NCBI GenBank assembly: GCA_003132125.1
Contig: PKWT01000399.1
Span: 1 to 16,524, forward strand
Length of the DNA stretch: 16,524 bases
Reading direction: 5' to 3'
Source of the DNA: Micrococcales bacterium
GTDB lineage: Bacteria; Actinomycetota; Actinomycetes; Actinomycetales; Dermatophilaceae
Shown: positions 1 to 6,086 of the stretch, one piece after another
Layout of the letters: the number at the start of each line of letters is the position of its first letter
Numbering within the stretch: the stretch's first letter is position 1
Position numbers and translations under genes: made by a program
Notes under the pieces: generated by a model
The model's input: the letters and a program-made list of their open reading frames with translations, nothing else
What the model was told of the DNA's origin: nothing
Databases searched by the model: none

Positions 1-15
1 GTTTCTTGGGCCAGG

Positions 16-53
16 AACCGGCCTGAGCTGAGCAAACCGGCCTGAGCTGAGCA
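16..53. repeat. Perfect 19-bp tandem duplication (2 copies)
   Basis: The 19-base unit AACCGGCCTGAGCTGAGCA occurs twice back to back (16-34 and 35-53) with no mismatch. The last nine bases, AGCTGAGCA, recur at 60-68. The repeat lies just past the stop codon of the minus-strand gene ending at 70, so it is in that gene's 3' region. No gene is visible in bases 1-69. Replication slippage is the simplest origin. Confidence 0.9.
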
Positions 54-60
54 CCCAACA

Positions 61-74
61 GCTGAGCACTCAGC
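61..74 (-). terminator. Possible small hairpin at the end of the lysozyme-like gene
   Basis: GCTGA (61-65) and TCAGC (70-74) can pair around a four-base loop, and the stem includes the stop codon of the minus-strand gene. The stem is short and has no T-run, so this is a weak terminator candidate at best. The repeated GCTGAGC motifs at 27-53 offer alternative pairings. Confidence 0.25.
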
Positions 75-954
75 GACGGGTGATCGTCACCGACGTTGGG
101 GCAATGGCCTTGTCGGCCGGGCCCCATGACCATGCGCTGGCCCCTCGCGCCCGGGTCCATGAACGGTCGCCGACCGTGACCGAAGTGATCCCGTCGACTT
201 CGGCGTGCGCGACAGCCCAGGAGCCCGCGGCCCAGGCCAGTTGCGCGTTGCGGGCCGTCGCATGGACCTCTGTTCCCTGCACAGTGGTGGGCACGCCCAG
301 CTCGGTTGTCAGCTTCTTGGCGATCGTGGCGGCCGGAGTGCTGACCGTGGCGGCATTCAGTCGGCAACCGATTCCGCCGGGGGAGTGGCCGGCCAGCGTC
401 GAGGCGAGGATGCGGCCCTCCTGCTCGTGGCTGGCGTAGGCCTGCGGGGTGGCGCTGCGCTGGACCAGCTGCGCCACTTTGGTGATCTCCATGGCCTGGT
501 ACCCGTCGATCTTGATCAGGGCGTCGTAGAACTTGTTGGCTGCATAGACGGGGTCCAGGATCTGGGCTTCTGTCCCCCAGCCCTGACTCGGGCGCTGCTG
601 GAACAACCCCAGAGAGTCGCGGTCGCCGAACTTGATGTTTCGCAGCTTCGACTCCTGTATCGCGGTGGCGTTGGCGATCGTGGCGGCTCGCGCCGGCAGG
701 CCACGCTTGAGGGCGACGGCGGTGATCGTTGATGCGTTGGCGGTCTGCTCTGGAGAGAAAGTGACGTCGTGCCCGAGTGCCACCGCACGACACGACGGTT
801 GACCTGAGTTCGTCATCAACGTGGTGTAGCCGATGTAGCCGACGCCGCCGACGATCGCGACGATGACCAGCAGCACAAGCCGGCCCACCCAACGACGTCG
901 ACGTCGGCCGTGTCCTGTCGCCGTGGAGGAAATCCGGTGCTCAGCGGTTGGCAT
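70..954 (-). CDS. Membrane-anchored lysozyme-fold-like protein of unknown function
   Basis: The 294-residue protein starts with a basic stretch (residues 17-25, rich in Arg) and one hydrophobic segment at about 24-43, so it is probably anchored with its body outside the cell. Residues 73-190 look like a lysozyme/lytic-transglycosylase fold. There is a helix with AIQESKLRNI, in which Glu101 is the candidate catalytic acid, followed by DSLGLFQQRP (113-122) and a Trp-Gly. This resembles the Glu and GLMQ-type signatures of goose-type lysozymes and Slt proteins. Cys55 and Cys197 could form a disulphide. Residues 200-294 are a small Ala-rich tail domain of unknown role. Relatives in actinobacteria are often labelled 'heavy metal transporter', which nothing here supports. 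The start lies 14 bases inside the end of dapD and no clear ribosome site is visible, so translation is probably coupled to dapD. The fold is inferred by eye; activity is unproven. Confidence 0.7.
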   Translation of the reverse strand: MPTAEHRISSTATGHGRRRRRWVGRLVLLVIVAIVGGVGYIGYTTLMTNSGQPSCRAVALGHDVTFSPEQTANASTITAVALKRGLPARAATIANATAIQESKLRNIKFGDRDSLGLFQQRPSQGWGTEAQILDPVYAANKFYDALIKIDGYQAMEITKVAQLVQRSATPQAYASHEQEGRILASTLAGHSPGGIGCRLNAATVSTPAATIAKKLTTELGVPTTVQGTEVHATARNAQLAWAAGSWAVAHAEVDGITSVTVGDRSWTRARGASAWSWGPADKAIAPTSVTITRR

Positions 955-1879
955 GGAGGGCGGGGTTCAAGGTGATTCCCTGACCGGAGCGCGACCGCGC
1001 CTCGACGGTGCCAGTGACCGAGTTGCGGATGAACAGCATCCCCGAGCTGCCCGAGAGCTCCCTGGCCTTGACCACCCGGCCGTCCTCCAGCGTCACCTTG
1101 GTGCCGGCCGTGACATAGAGCCCGGCCTCCACGACGCAGTCGTCACCCAGCGAGATGCCGATCCCCGACTCGGCGCCCAGCAGACAGCGTCTGCCGATAC
1201 TGATGTGCTCGGTTCCACCGCCGGAGAGTGTGCCCATGATCGATGCGCCGCCCCCGATGTCCGAGCCGTCGCCCACCACGACGCCTTGCACGATCCTGCC
1301 CTCGACCATCGAGGTGCCGAGGGTTCCGGCGTTGAAGTTGACGAACCCCTCGTGCATCACCGTGGTGCCTTCGGCCAGGTGGGCACCCAAGCGGACGCGG
1401 TCGGCGTCGGCGATGCGGACCCCGCTGGGCACCACGTAGTCGGTCATGCGTGGGAACTTGTCCACGCTGAAGACCTGGACGGGCCCGGAGTCACGCAGCC
1501 GCAGACGGGTGCGCTCGAAGTCCTCCACCGGGCAGGGGCCCTCGCTCGTCCATGCGACGTTGTTGAGCACCCCGAAGAGTCCATCGAGGTTGATGGTGTT
1601 CGGTTTCACGAGGCGGTGCGAGAGCAGGTGCAGACGCAGATAGGCATCAGGGACATCGGCGGGCGCTGCGTCAAGGTCGATGACCACGTGGACCACTTGT
1701 GCACGAACGCCGCGCCGAGGGTCTTCCTTGGCGGCTGCGGCGAGCTCGGCCGGGGCACCGTACGGATCGTCGGCGTCCGCGGGTCCCAACGCCGGGGCGG
1801 GAAACCACGTGTCGAGCACCTGCCCGTCCAGCGTCACCGTCGCCAGCCCGTATCCCCATGCGCTGCGCTCGCTCGTCAT
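941..1879 (-). CDS. dapD: 2,3,4,5-tetrahydropyridine-2,6-dicarboxylate N-succinyltransferase (DapD)
   Basis: DapD transfers succinyl from succinyl-CoA to tetrahydrodipicolinate in the cytoplasmic succinylase pathway to meso-diaminopimelate and lysine. With the ATG at 1879 the protein has 312 residues, close to the mycobacterial enzyme (about 317). Residues 1-160 form the N-terminal domain. From about 160 to 285 there is left-handed beta-helix sequence with hexapeptide-like repeats (VVVGDGSDIGGGASIMG, 200-216). Glu193 in SMVEGRI corresponds to the catalytic Glu of the actinobacterial enzyme. RELSGSS (273-279) and a C-terminal tail ending LHANR are typical of the high-GC Gram-positive type. A longer reading up to 2158 is open but would overlap dapE. 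The chosen start has a TANNNT box seven bases upstream and no Shine-Dalgarno, which fits a leaderless mRNA. It is divergent from dapE, and the lysozyme-like gene overlaps its 3' end. Confidence 0.95.
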   Translation of the reverse strand: MTSERSAWGYGLATVTLDGQVLDTWFPAPALGPADADDPYGAPAELAAAAKEDPRRGVRAQVVHVVIDLDAAPADVPDAYLRLHLLSHRLVKPNTINLDGLFGVLNNVAWTSEGPCPVEDFERTRLRLRDSGPVQVFSVDKFPRMTDYVVPSGVRIADADRVRLGAHLAEGTTVMHEGFVNFNAGTLGTSMVEGRIVQGVVVGDGSDIGGGASIMGTLSGGGTEHISIGRRCLLGAESGIGISLGDDCVVEAGLYVTAGTKVTLEDGRVVKARELSGSSGMLFIRNSVTGTVEARSRSGQGITLNPALHANR

Positions 1880-1886
1880 GGGCACA

Positions 1887-1892
1887 AGCCTA
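1887..1892 (-). promoter_or_regulatory. -10 box for dapD (leaderless type)
   Basis: On the minus strand the hexamer is TAGGCT, matching TANNNT, and it ends seven bases before the dapD ATG. The first transcribed base would therefore be at or next to the start codon. There is no purine-rich ribosome site in between. No good -35 hexamer is seen, which is common in actinobacteria. Confidence 0.55.
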
Positions 1893-1926
1893 GGTGAGGG
1901 GGCCGATAAGGCGAGCACCCGCCGGA

Positions 1927-1932
1927 TACGCT
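1927..1932 (+). promoter_or_regulatory. -10 box for dapE (leaderless type)
   Basis: TACGCT matches TANNNT and ends seven bases before the dapE ATG at 1940, mirroring the arrangement at dapD. No Shine-Dalgarno is present. Both boxes lie in the 60-bp gap between the divergent genes, so one bound regulator could affect both. Confidence 0.55.
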
Positions 1933-1939
1933 TCCTCGT

Positions 1940-3013
1940 ATGCCTTCCATGCCGCCTCTCGATCTGGCCACCGACGTCGTCACCCTGACCGCAGCCCTGT
2001 GCGACATCGAGTCGGTGAGCGGCAACGAGCAGCAGATCGCGGACGCCATCGAGGCAGTCCTCCGGCCGCTGAGCCACCTTGACGTGACCCGTGACGGGAA
2101 CACGATCGTCGCCCGTACGAACCTGGGGCGCACCGAGCGGGTCGTGCTGGCCGGTCATCTCGACACCGTTCCGCTGGCCGATCCACCGAACCTCCCGACC
2201 CGACGTGAAGGTGACAACCTGATCGGTCGTGGAACGTGCGACATGAAGGGCGGGCTGGCGATCCAGCTGCGTCTCGCTGCCCAGCTGTCAGAACCGTCCC
2301 GAGACATCACCTACGTCTTCTACGACTGCGAAGAGGTCGAGATCGAGCGCAACGGTTTGGCGCGGATACGGCGCAACAGCCCGAAGCTGCTGCAGGCTGA
2401 CTTCGCGGTGCTGCTCGAGCCGACCGACGGGGCCATCGAGGGCGGCTGCAAAGGCACGCTGCGTGTCGATGTCATCGCCAAGGGCAAGGCGGCTCACTCA
2501 GCGAGGCCCTGGAACGGCCACAACGCGATCCACGAGGCAGCGACGATTCTGGGACGGTTGGTGGCCTACGAGCCGCAGACCATCGAGGTGGACGGGCTCG
2601 ACTTCCACGAGGCGCTGAGCGCGGTCGGCATCCGGGGTGGGATCGCGGGCAACGTCATCCCCGACGAGTGCGTGGTCACGGTCAACTACCGTTTCGCTCC
2701 CAACATGTCCGGAGCGCAGGCGCTTGCGCACGTGTCCGAGCTCTTCGACGGGTATGCCGTGGAGCTCACCGACACTGCGGATGGTGCTCGGCCCGGGCTT
2801 CACCTGTCGGCGGCCAAGGCCTTCGTCGATGCGCTGGCAGTGCCGGTGCGGGCCAAGGAGGGGTGGACCGACGTCGCCCTGTTCTCGCAGCTATCGATCC
2901 CAGCAGTGAACTTCGGTCCCGGAGACCCGAACTGGGCCCATCACGACTCCGAGCGCTGCCCTGTGCTGCAGCTGGTCGATGCCGAGGCGGCGTTGTTGCG
3001 CTGGCTGGCCTGA
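1940..3013 (+). CDS. dapE: Succinyl-diaminopimelate desuccinylase (DapE)
   Basis: DapE hydrolyses N-succinyl-LL-diaminopimelate to LL-diaminopimelate and succinate, using two zinc ions. The 357-residue protein is a complete M20-family metallopeptidase. Visible ligands and catalytic residues are His73 and Asp75 (GHLDTVP), bridging Asp101 (GRGTCDMKGG), general base Glu131 with Glu132 (YDCEEVE), Glu160 (LLEPTD), and His334 near the C-terminus (NWAHHDSE). The dimerisation insert lies at about 170-285, with the KGKAAHSARP motif at 181-190. The start at 1940 is preferred because a TACGCT box sits seven bases upstream; Met4 (1949) is the only close alternative. It pairs with the divergent dapD in the same pathway. 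Closely related M20 deacylases exist, but the dapD neighbour makes DapE the best reading. Confidence 0.94.
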   Translation: MPSMPPLDLATDVVTLTAALCDIESVSGNEQQIADAIEAVLRPLSHLDVTRDGNTIVARTNLGRTERVVLAGHLDTVPLADPPNLPTRREGDNLIGRGTCDMKGGLAIQLRLAAQLSEPSRDITYVFYDCEEVEIERNGLARIRRNSPKLLQADFAVLLEPTDGAIEGGCKGTLRVDVIAKGKAAHSARPWNGHNAIHEAATILGRLVAYEPQTIEVDGLDFHEALSAVGIRGGIAGNVIPDECVVTVNYRFAPNMSGAQALAHVSELFDGYAVELTDTADGARPGLHLSAAKAFVDALAVPVRAKEGWTDVALFSQLSIPAVNFGPGDPNWAHHDSERCPVLQLVDAEAALLRWLA

Positions 3014-3020
3014 CGCCCCC

Positions 3021-3026
3021 TAGATT
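3021..3026 (+). promoter_or_regulatory. -10 box for the LOG-family gene (leaderless type)
   Basis: TAGATT (TANNNT) lies in the 19-bp gap after dapE and ends six bases before the GTG at 3033. A TTGCGC at 2996-3001, inside the end of dapE, is a poor -35 candidate with 19-bp spacing. No Shine-Dalgarno precedes the GTG. Confidence 0.5.
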
Positions 3027-3032
3027 GGTGCG

Positions 3033-3788
3033 GTGACCGACAAGAGCTTCGAATACCACACTGGCCCAGTCACCTTGCGACGCAGCAAGGTCCCGCCGAC
3101 CACGACCGATCAACGGCTGCTGGACAATGTCGGGCCGGCCGACTGGCTGCATGCCGACCCGTGGCGGGTGTTGCGGATCCAGAGCGAGTTCGTCGAGGGT
3201 TTTGGCGCCCTCGCCGAGGTCGGCCCTGCCGTCAGCGTGTTTGGCTCGGCGCGCACCAAGCCGGAGCACCCCAACTACGCCCTCGGCGTCGCGGTCGGCA
3301 AGGCGCTTGCCGGAGCCGGCTACGCGGTCATCACCGGGGGTGGGCCCGGCTCCATGGAGGCCGCCAACAAGGGTGCCCTCGAGGCGGGTGGCACCTCTGT
3401 GGGTCTCGGCATCGAGCTGCCGTTCGAGCAGGGCATGAACCGCTACGTCGACCTCGGCGTCAACTTCCGTTACTTCTTCGCCCGCAAGACCATGTTCGTG
3501 AAGTACGCGCAGGGGTTCGTCGTCCTGCCCGGCGGCTTCGGCACCCTGGACGAGCTCTTCGAGGCGGTGACGCTCGTGCAGACCCGCAAGGTCACGTCCT
3601 TCCCGCTGGTGCTCATGGGCACGGCGTACTGGGGTGGCCTGCTCGACTGGCTGCGTCAGACGGCCGAGGCCACGGGAACCATCAGCCCGGCCGACATCGA
3701 CCTCCTGCATGTCACAGATGACGTGGAGGAAGCCGTGCGGATCATCGTCAGGGGGGACGAGGGCTACGTGCCCAAACGTCCTGAATAG
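3033..3788 (+). CDS. LOG-family protein (TIGR00730 Rossmann fold), probable nucleoside-5'-monophosphate phosphoribohydrolase
   Basis: The 251-residue protein carries the two signature motifs of the LOG ('lysine decarboxylase-like') family: GGGPGSMEAANKGA (102-115) and PGGFGTLDE (166-174). It also has SVFGSAR (68-74) at the start of the Rossmann fold and the conserved Arg151-Lys152 pair. Characterised members release free base from nucleoside monophosphates, such as cytokinin ribotides. The GGGPG-x-ME form and the extended N-terminus fit the larger 'type II' LOG proteins. An equivalent gene follows dapE in mycobacteria and corynebacteria. The older label 'lysine decarboxylase' is not supported, as no PLP site is present. 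The GTG start follows a TAGATT box by six bases, suggesting independent leaderless transcription rather than simple read-through from dapE. The natural substrate in bacteria is uncertain. Confidence 0.88.
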   Translation: MTDKSFEYHTGPVTLRRSKVPPTTTDQRLLDNVGPADWLHADPWRVLRIQSEFVEGFGALAEVGPAVSVFGSARTKPEHPNYALGVAVGKALAGAGYAVITGGGPGSMEAANKGALEAGGTSVGLGIELPFEQGMNRYVDLGVNFRYFFARKTMFVKYAQGFVVLPGGFGTLDELFEAVTLVQTRKVTSFPLVLMGTAYWGGLLDWLRQTAEATGTISPADIDLLHVTDDVEEAVRIIVRGDEGYVPKRPE

Positions 3789-3845
3789 CCACCCTTTGTC
3801 AGACGATCTTTGGGCATCCTCTGGCTAGCTGGTGAGTCTGCGTCG

Positions 3846-3851
3846 CATACT
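3846..3851 (+). promoter_or_regulatory. -10 box for the small unknown gene (leaderless type)
   Basis: CATACT, close to TANNNT, ends six bases before the ATG at 3858, with no ribosome site between. A TTGTCA at 3796-3801 is too far upstream to serve as its -35. Confidence 0.45.
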
Positions 3852-3857
3852 GACGCC

Positions 3858-4091
3858 ATGACCATCTCCCCGCTGCCGCATCGGGGGAGCACGTTGCTCG
3901 GACGTGACAAGGCGGGCCGACGGCTTCGGGTGTCATCGCATCCCGATGCCGGCCGGGTCGTGCTCTCGATCTGGCAGGACGACGTCTGCCGGGCCACGTT
4001 GCGCCTGGCCGAGGAGGACGTCCCCGAGCTGGTCAAGATGTTGAGCTCCTCGCTGATCCAGCCCTCCGCCGAGGAGTCGGACGTCGGCTAG
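3858..4091 (+). CDS. Small conserved-looking protein of unknown function
   Basis: I do not recognise a named domain. With the ATG at 3858 the product has 77 residues. The pattern suggests a small alpha/beta protein: an N-terminal GSTLLGRDKAGRRLRVSSHP segment, two probable strands (VVLSIWQDD, CRATLRLA), and an acidic helix (EEDVPELVKMLSSSL). There is no signal peptide and no membrane segment. It follows the LOG gene in the same direction at a distance of 69 bp. A longer reading from 3810 is open, but the CATACT box favours 3858. The third-codon-position GC is high like its neighbours, which supports real coding. The function cannot be inferred from context. Confidence 0.7.
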   Translation: MTISPLPHRGSTLLGRDKAGRRLRVSSHPDAGRVVLSIWQDDVCRATLRLAEEDVPELVKMLSSSLIQPSAEESDVG

Positions 4092-4109
4092 AGCTCAGCG
4101 TGGACCTGT

Positions 4110-4115
4110 TATGGT
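4110..4115 (+). promoter_or_regulatory. Possible -10 box for the lactate dehydrogenase gene
   Basis: TATGGT matches TANNNT and would give a leader of roughly 34 bases before the GTG at 4156. No -35 consensus is seen. The gene also has a Shine-Dalgarno (GAGGA, 4145-4149, six bases before the start), so unlike the genes to its left it is not leaderless. Confidence 0.35.
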
Positions 4116-4155
4116 GCACCAGATTCTTCTTGAGCGTCCTATCTGAGGACCCACC

Positions 4156-5370
4156 GTGACCGCACGCCGTGTCCCCCGCTGGTCAGAGCTGGCCCCCCTG
4201 CTCGGTCACCAGCCCCTTGTCCTCAACCCCACCGAACGACGGCTGTCACGCGCCCACACCATAGGTGACCTGCGCTCGATCGCGCGTCGGCGTACGCCTC
4301 GGGCGGTGTTCGACTACACCGATGGGGCAGCAGAGGCAGAGATCAGCCTGCGGCGCGCGCGGGCGGCCTTTCGGAGCGTCGAGTTCAGGCCCGGTGTGCT
4401 GCGCGACGTCTCCCGGATCGACCCTTCCACGACGATTCTCGGGAAGCGTTCTGCGCTCCCATTCGTCTTCGCGCCGACCGGCTTCACGCGGATGATGCAC
4501 CACGAAGGTGAGCGGGCCGTGGTGCGCGTCGCCGACCGCCGGGGGATTCCTTATGCGCTCTCCACCATGGGCACCACCTCCCTGGAGGACATCGCCGCGA
4601 CGGCGCCGGACGCGCAGCGATGGTTCCAGCTCTACCTGTGGAAGGACCGGGCGGCGAGCGGCGAGCTGCTACGTCGCGCCGCGACGAACGGGTACGACGT
4701 GCTGGTCCTGACCGTCGACACCGCCGTCGCCGGGTCCCGGCTGCGGGACGTACGCAACGGGCTGACGATCCCGCCGTCGTTGACGCTGCGCACGATCGCT
4801 GACACCGCAACCCACCCACAGTGGTGGTTCAACATGCTCACCACCGAGCCACTGAGCTTCGCGTCGCTCTCGTCCTGGCACGGCACGGTTGCCGATCTGG
4901 TCAACGCCATGTTCGACCCGACGGTCGGGCCGGCGGATCTGGACTGGCTGCGGCAGTCGTGGAGCGGCAAGCTCGTGGTCAAGGGGATTCAGACCGTCGA
5001 GGATGCACGGATGGTGGTCGACCACGGCGCCGACGCGATCGTGGTGTCCAACCACGGCGGCCGGCAGCTCGATCGGGCGCCCATCCCGCTTCACATGCTG
5101 CCCGCCGTGGTCGAGGCCGTCGGAGACCGCGCCGAGGTGTTCCTGGACACCGGTATCACCGGCGGTGCCGACATCGTCGCAGCGCTCGCCCTTGGCGCCA
5201 CGGCATGCCTCGTGGGCCGGGCCTACCTCTACGGCTTGATGGCCGGCGGAGAGCGAGGCGTCGAGAGGGCCGTAGCGATCCTGGATGACGAGATCGTTCG
5301 CACGCTGGCCCTGATCGGGGTCTCGCGGGTCGCCGACCTCAACGCCTCACACGTTGTCCTGCACCCGTAG
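4156..5370 (+). CDS. lldD2: FMN-dependent L-lactate dehydrogenase (LldD2-type alpha-hydroxy-acid dehydrogenase)
   Basis: It oxidises an alpha-hydroxy acid, most likely L-lactate to pyruvate, passing electrons from FMN to the respiratory quinone pool. The 404-residue protein fills the whole family fold. Key residues are FDYTDG (Tyr54), APTGF (106-110), WFQLYLW (Gln158, Tyr160), TVDTAVAGSRLRDVRNG (Asp188, Arg197), KG (Lys276), the catalytic SNHGGRQLD (His300, Arg303), and the phosphate-binding DTGITGGADI and GRAYLYG segments. By memory the sequence is very close to M. tuberculosis LldD2 (Rv1872c) along its length, including the RRVPR start and the PQWWFNMLTTEPLSFASL stretch. The GTG start has a good ribosome site. 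Its stop is only two bases from the stop of the convergent livF. Other 2-hydroxy acids as substrate cannot be excluded. Confidence 0.9.
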   Translation: MTARRVPRWSELAPLLGHQPLVLNPTERRLSRAHTIGDLRSIARRRTPRAVFDYTDGAAEAEISLRRARAAFRSVEFRPGVLRDVSRIDPSTTILGKRSALPFVFAPTGFTRMMHHEGERAVVRVADRRGIPYALSTMGTTSLEDIAATAPDAQRWFQLYLWKDRAASGELLRRAATNGYDVLVLTVDTAVAGSRLRDVRNGLTIPPSLTLRTIADTATHPQWWFNMLTTEPLSFASLSSWHGTVADLVNAMFDPTVGPADLDWLRQSWSGKLVVKGIQTVEDARMVVDHGADAIVVSNHGGRQLDRAPIPLHMLPAVVEAVGDRAEVFLDTGITGGADIVAALALGATACLVGRAYLYGLMAGGERGVERAVAILDDEIVRTLALIGVSRVADLNASHVVLHP

Positions 5371-5372
5371 CC

Positions 5373-6086
5373 CTACTCGAGGCCGAGGTACGCCTCCACC
5401 ACGCGGGGGTCGGTGAGCAGCTCCGAGGCTGCGCCCTCGTGTGCGACCTGCCCGGTCTCCAGGACGTACCCGTAGTCAGCTGCCCTCAGCGCACGACGGG
5501 CGTTCTGCTCGACGAGCACGACCGTCGTGCCCGACGAGCGAATCTGCGCGATGACTCGGAACACCTCGTCGACGACCTTCGGGGCCAGACCCATTGATGG
5601 TTCGTCCATGAGCAGAACAGTCGGCCGGGCGACCAGGGCCCGGGCGATGGCGAGCATCTGCTGCTCGCCGCCGGACAGTGCCCCTGCCGGCAGGGCGCGT
5701 CGCTGAGCCAACAGGGGGAACCGCTCGTACATCTCCTTGATCGACGCGGCTTGGGTGGACCGCTGCTGCCACCCACCAAGCTGGAGGTTCTCCTCCACCG
5801 TCAGAGTGCCGAGGATCAACCGTCCCTCTGGAACCTGGACCAGCCCGTCGGCGACCAGCCGGTGTGCCGGCCGGCGGGTGACGTCTTTGCCGGCGTACAG
5901 GACGCGGCCCGATCGAGGCCGGACCAGCCCGGCGATGGCGTTGAGGATGGAGGTCTTGCCTGCGCCGTTGGCGCCGACGAGGGTGATGAGGGCGCCGGCT
6001 TCAGCGTGGAAGGAGACGCCCCGGACAGCCTCGACCTGACCATAGGCGACCACGAGGTCCTCCACGACCAGGATGGGCGTGCTCAT
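5373..6086 (-). CDS. livF: Branched-chain amino acid-type ABC transporter, ATP-binding protein (LivF)
   Basis: This is the second ATPase of a Liv-type importer, on the cytoplasmic face of the membrane. The 237-residue protein has Walker A GANGAGKT (38-45), the signature LSGGEQQ (137-143), Walker B VLLMDEP (157-163) and the VEQN (192-195) typical of LivF, where Gln replaces the usual H-loop His. The family-typical QVPEGR (84-89) and a C-terminal VVEAYLG are present. The ATG overlaps the stop of the upstream permease-ATPase gene by four bases (ATGA), so translation is coupled. It is the last gene of the minus-strand operon and ends two bases from the convergent lldD2, with no terminator hairpin between. 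The transported substrate is not readable from the sequence. Confidence 0.93.
   Translation of the reverse strand: MSTPILVVEDLVVAYGQVEAVRGVSFHAEAGALITLVGANGAGKTSILNAIAGLVRPRSGRVLYAGKDVTRRPAHRLVADGLVQVPEGRLILGTLTVEENLQLGGWQQRSTQAASIKEMYERFPLLAQRRALPAGALSGGEQQMLAIARALVARPTVLLMDEPSMGLAPKVVDEVFRVIAQIRSSGTTVVLVEQNARRALRAADYGYVLETGQVAHEGAASELLTDPRVVEAYLGLE

Noticed and set aside
70..954. 'Heavy metal transporter' label for the first gene
   Set aside because: There is one membrane segment only and no metal-binding or transport motif; the sequence looks like a lysozyme fold.
863..1897. Long plus-strand open frame opposite dapD
   Set aside because: It is antisense to a clearly recognisable DapD, has the His/Asp/Arg-rich look of a GC-rich shadow frame, and shows no domain.
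2766..3710. Long minus-strand open frame opposite dapE and the LOG gene
   Set aside because: It runs across two well-supported genes and their gap, with a shadow-type composition.
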